From: an uncultured Emergencia sp.
GTDB lineage: Bacteria > Bacillota > Clostridia > Peptostreptococcales > Anaerovoracaceae
DNA length: 8,892 bases
Assembly: GCA_902476665.1 (NCBI GenBank)
Contig: CABSEO010000052.1
Location: 1-8,892 of the forward strand
Reading direction: 5' to 3'
Shown here: one piece after another, positions 6,758-8,892 of the stretch
How positions within the stretch are numbered: the first letter of the stretch is position 1
Layout: each line of letters starts with the position of its first letter
The notes under the pieces: generated by a model
What the model was told of the DNA's origin: nothing
The model's input: the letters and a program-made list of their open reading frames with translations, nothing else
The model's database searches: none
Position numbers and translations under genes: made by a program

Positions 6758-7558
6758 ATGAGCAAGAAAATTCTGTTTTGCGGCGGCGGAAATATGGCAG
6801 AAGGTGTTATGAGAAGTCTGATTGCAAAAGGGACTGCAAAAAGCGAAGATATCACCGTCAGTGAGCTTAATCCTGTCCGTTGTGAATACCTGAAAGAAAC
6901 TTATGGTGTTGAGGCGCTGGTAGATGCCACAGAGGCTATGAGAACGGCGGATGTTATTGTAATTGCAGTTCTGCCGAAGATTGTACCGGTGGTTGCCAGC
7001 TCACTTGTAGGCGTAATGAAGGATGATGCTGTGGTACTGTCTATCGCTGCCGGTGTTAAAATTTCTTTCTACGAAGAGATTCTGGGAACTGATAAAAAGG
7101 TAGTGCGAGTAATGCCAAATACTCTGGGACAGTCAGGAAACGGTCACAGTGCAGTATGCTTTAATTCCAGAATGAACGAAGAAGAAAAAGCATACGCCCT
7201 TGCGTTTATGGAAGCGCTGGGGCAGACTATCATACTTCCGGAGTCCATGTTCGGTGAATTTACCGCATATAGCTGCTCTGGACCGATGTGGCTGTATGAA
7301 ATGGCCGATGTACTTATTGATGCAGGAGTCTATGCAGGATTCAGCAGAAGTGATGCAAGAAAGATGGTTATTAAAAATATGCTTGGAGTAGCAATGATTC
7401 TCGATGAGACGGGAGATGATCCTAAATCCAGAGTCAGTGAAATGTGTTCACCGGGCGGAGTGACCATTGAAGGATATAAATCTCTTGTAGATGAGGGATT
7501 TGCTTCTGCAGTGATGACATCTGTGGACAAGGCGGTAAAAAAGGCAAATTCAATTTAA
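6758..7558 (+). CDS. proC: Pyrroline-5-carboxylate reductase family protein
   Basis: A 266-residue member of the ProC family of normal length. It has an N-terminal Rossmann nucleotide-binding motif GGGNMAEG (residues 9-16), the RVMPNT segment (117-122), and the C-terminal family signature SPGGVTIEG (231-239) in the helical dimerisation domain. ProC reduces pyrroline-5-carboxylate to proline. An acidic Glu36 at the end of the second strand (VSELNP) hints at a preference for NADH over NADPH, though this is only an inference. AAGGAG precedes the ATG by 8 nt, and only 20 nt separate it from ortB, so it is the last gene of the operon. It is not required for the AKP route. It suits a HypD-like dehydratase, or clearance of P5C made as a side product. 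Confidence 0.87.
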   Translation: MSKKILFCGGGNMAEGVMRSLIAKGTAKSEDITVSELNPVRCEYLKETYGVEALVDATEAMRTADVIVIAVLPKIVPVVASSLVGVMKDDAVVLSIAAGVKISFYEEILGTDKKVVRVMPNTLGQSGNGHSAVCFNSRMNEEEKAYALAFMEALGQTIILPESMFGEFTAYSCSGPMWLYEMADVLIDAGVYAGFSRSDARKMVIKNMLGVAMILDETGDDPKSRVSEMCSPGGVTIEGYKSLVDEGFASAVMTSVDKAVKKANSI

Positions 7559-7568
7559 CAGTAAGGTG

Positions 7569-7624
7569 AAAAGGGGCTGTTGCAGGTAGATGATTCACCA
7601 TCTATGGAGCAATGGCTCCTTTTT
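7569..7624 (+). terminator. Long hairpin terminator of the GRE-ort-proC operon
   Basis: Arms 7569-7583 and 7609-7623 pair over 15 bp (three G-U pairs), starting with AAAAGG and closing into the run TTTTT. Inside is a second 7-bp stem (GTAGATG with CATCTAT) around a small loop, separated by a short internal loop. The hairpin begins 11 nt after the proC stop, so it most likely ends this operon. Confidence 0.8.
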
Positions 7625-7683
7625 ATGTCAAAGGGCAAATAAATATTTTATCTGCCGACCCTTCTGCCGGACTGACTCCTGCC

Positions 7684-7750
7684 ACCGGGACATTTATTGG
7701 AAAAAAGCAGAAGTAACTACTTTCGATTAACCGGGATCTGAAAAAAGCAG
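7684..7750 (+). repeat. Direct repeat pair ACCGGGA ... GAAAAAAGCAG
   Basis: The words ACCGGGA (7684-7690 and 7730-7736) and GAAAAAAGCAG (7700-7710 and 7740-7750) occur twice in the same order, the second copy more compact. A near copy of the latter (GAAAAAGCAG) recurs at 7964-7973. Function unknown; an old local duplication is possible. Confidence 0.5.
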
Positions 7751-7756
7751 CAGGGT

Positions 7757-7920
7757 GAGTATAAATATGACGATTTGTTAACTGAAGAATTAAAAAACTC
7801 GATTTTGAGTATAAATTTTTATATTATTTGTTGTGTTTTAACGTCATTTTGGCTGAAATTGTGGGAAAATATGGTCAGCTTTGACTCTGCAGCCGGTTAT
7901 TTATCATAAAATTTATACTC
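7757..7920. repeat. GAGTATAAAT repeats: two direct copies and one inverted copy
   Basis: GAGTATAAAT occurs directly at 7757-7766 and 7807-7816, exactly 50 bp apart, and inverted at 7911-7920. The second and third copies form a perfect 13-bp inverted repeat (7807-7819 with 7908-7920) around an 88-nt centre. GTTAACTGA also repeats, at 7777-7785 and 7946-7954. The arms are AT-rich, so the RNA stem would be weak. A protein binding array or a remnant of a small element are alternatives. Confidence 0.5.
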
Positions 7921-8084
7921 ATTTTTATTAAAATAGATAGTTGTGGTTAACTGACGAAAGCTAGAAAAAGCAGAAAGGGACATGTTTGCAACATGCTCCG
8001 TAGTTTTTCCATTGCAGGATTTTGCTTTCTCATTGTAGGCATAAAGTGTGGTGTTAAAGGGTTTTATAAAAGAGCCAGCTTAAC

Positions 8085-8128
8085 AACCGGGGAGAACATC
8101 TGCAAAGAAGAGAATATTCTTCCCGGTT
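8085..8128. terminator. Hairpin downstream of the regulator gene, possibly bidirectional terminator
   Basis: Arms 8085-8096 (AACCGGGGAGAA) and 8117-8128 pair over 12 bp with one G-U pair, around a 20-nt centre. It lies 26 nt beyond the stop of the minus-strand activator gene, where a terminator is expected. On the minus strand the following T content is modest (TTGTT); on the plus strand it is followed by TTTTCT. It may work in both directions. Confidence 0.5.
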
Positions 8129-8154
8129 TTCTATGGTCAGAGAGAAGTTTTCCT

Positions 8155-8892
8155 TTAATCAATATGATATTTTTTAAGCATTCTATAAAAGGTGTTCCGT
8201 GAAATTCCCAGAAGTTCTGCCGCTTTGGAACGGTTGCCGTTTGTAATAGAAATAGCTTCCTTCAGGAGGTTGATATAGGAACTTTCCACTTCTTTTCGCC
8301 TGTATTCCAGTCTTTCTGCTGCAGATAAGTCTTCCGTATGAGAATCGGAAGAAGCAGGAACAGCGATATTCGTTCCGTTTGCAGAAATAGAGGATTCGAG
8401 GACTTCTCTGGAAATATGATTGGTCTTACTGAGCAGAGATGCACGGTACAGAACATTGCGAAGCTCACGAACATTGCCGGGCCAGTTATATTCCACCAGA
8501 AGCCGCTTTGCATCAGGAGTCAGCGTTTTTACTGTGTCACTGTCCGGGTTCTTTCCCTGCTGCAGCAGAGTGTCAGACAGTGGGAGAATGTCTTCCTTAC
8601 GATCTCTTAGCGGAGGAATGATGATATTCAGGATCTGGAGTCTGTAGAAAAGATCCTGACGGAACAGGCCTTCTTCCACCATCTTCATCAGATCGCGGTT
8701 GGTGGCGGCGATGAGACGCACATTGACAGGAGAAGGTTTTGAACTGCCGATTCTGGTAACAGTCCAGGTTTCCAAAACACGAAGCAGTTTGGACTGAAAA
8801 TGATAAGGAAGCTCACCGACTTCATCCAGAAACAAAGTGCCTCCATCAGCCAATTCAAATTTTCCGATCTGTCCGCTTTTTGACGCTCCTGT
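8155..8892 (-). CDS. Sigma-54-dependent transcriptional activator, C-terminal part (gene cut by window edge)
   Basis: The last 245 residues of an enhancer-binding protein are present; the frame runs open to the right edge with no start in the window. The fragment begins within the sigma-54-contacting GAFTGA loop (TGA visible). Walker B GGTLFLDEV follows at fragment residues 17-25, then sensor I RLIAATNRDL, the arginine-finger region FRQDLFYRL, and the sensor II segment NWPGNVRELRN. It ends with a Fis-type helix-turn-helix (NRSKAAELLGISRNTFYRMLKKYHID), which closes the protein. The N-terminal sensory domain and start lie outside the window, so the effector is unknown; a PrdR-like proline-responsive activator is a reasonable guess. 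As the only regulator in view, it is the likely activator of both sigma-54 promoters at 1324-1340 and 1641-1658. Confidence 0.92.
   Translation of the reverse strand, partial: TGASKSGQIGKFELADGGTLFLDEVGELPYHFQSKLLRVLETWTVTRIGSSKPSPVNVRLIAATNRDLMKMVEEGLFRQDLFYRLQILNIIIPPLRDRKEDILPLSDTLLQQGKNPDSDTVKTLTPDAKRLLVEYNWPGNVRELRNVLYRASLLSKTNHISREVLESSISANGTNIAVPASSDSHTEDLSAAERLEYRRKEVESSYINLLKEAISITNGNRSKAAELLGISRNTFYRMLKKYHID

Larger units (their letters stand above)
7625..8084. other. Gene-free intergenic stretch with repeated short motifs
   Basis: No convincing gene was found here on either strand. A small plus-strand frame starting at 7993 overlaps a hairpin and the end of the regulator gene and has no recognisable protein features. 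The stretch is AT-rich and holds several repeated words listed separately, plus a perfect 6-bp palindrome CATGTT-TGC-AACATG (7981-7995). It may be a decayed region, a regulatory or small-RNA region, or simply spacer. Confidence 0.6.

Noticed and set aside
261..7558. Bacterial microcompartment-associated GRE locus
   Set aside because: No shell protein, aldehyde dehydrogenase or encapsulation-type N-terminal extension on the GRE is present in the window.
7993..8202. 69-residue plus-strand open frame with a hydrophobic start, preceded by AAAGGGA
   Set aside because: It runs through the hairpin at 8085-8128 and into the end of the activator gene on the other strand, the ribosome site spacing is poor (about 12 nt), and no protein family is recognisable. 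A small membrane peptide is not strictly excluded.

Overview
The window looks like a chromosomal catabolic locus from a low-to-moderate-GC anaerobic Firmicute, probably a gut-type clostridium (Lachnospiraceae-like). This is inferred from the oxygen-sensitive glycyl-radical chemistry, strong AGGAGG-type ribosome binding sites, AT-rich intergenic DNA, and sigma-54 promoters paired with an enhancer-binding activator. No mobile element, RNA gene or CRISPR array was seen.

Layout. On the minus strand at the left are the start of a major-facilitator transporter (cut by the window edge) and, transcribed ahead of it with an 8-nt overlap, a two-cysteine proline racemase / hydroxyproline epimerase family gene. 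A 421-bp divergent intergenic region follows. It carries two face-out sigma-54 (-24/-12) promoters and three inverted repeats. On the plus strand a single five-cistron operon follows: a glycyl-radical activating enzyme, a glycyl radical enzyme (GRE) interrupted by a frameshift, ortA, ortB and a proC-type pyrroline-5-carboxylate reductase, ending in a long hairpin terminator. About 600 bp without a convincing gene follows, rich in short repeats. At the right edge, on the minus strand, is the C-terminal half of a sigma-54-dependent activator, which is the natural candidate regulator for both promoters.

Proposed pathway (inference from gene content and published chemistry). The combination of epimerase, GRE with activase, and 2-amino-4-ketopentanoate (AKP) thiolase OrtAB matches the reported anaerobic hydroxyproline pathway. 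There, cis-4-hydroxy-L-proline is epimerised to trans-4-hydroxy-D-proline. The GRE HplG then opens the ring by C-N cleavage to AKP, and OrtAB with CoA yields acetyl-CoA and D-alanine. The transporter probably imports the substrate. The proC gene is not needed for this route. It would be needed if the GRE, or a side reaction, dehydrated hydroxyproline to pyrroline-5-carboxylate as HypD does.

Main anomalies. The GRE reading frame is broken between the catalytic cysteine and the glycyl-radical domain, so as written neither product carries both essential parts, although all other genes of the pathway look intact. The cluster is therefore best read as a member of a known pathway, with three points worth checking: the broken or split GRE, the symmetric sigma-54 control region, and the extra proC.
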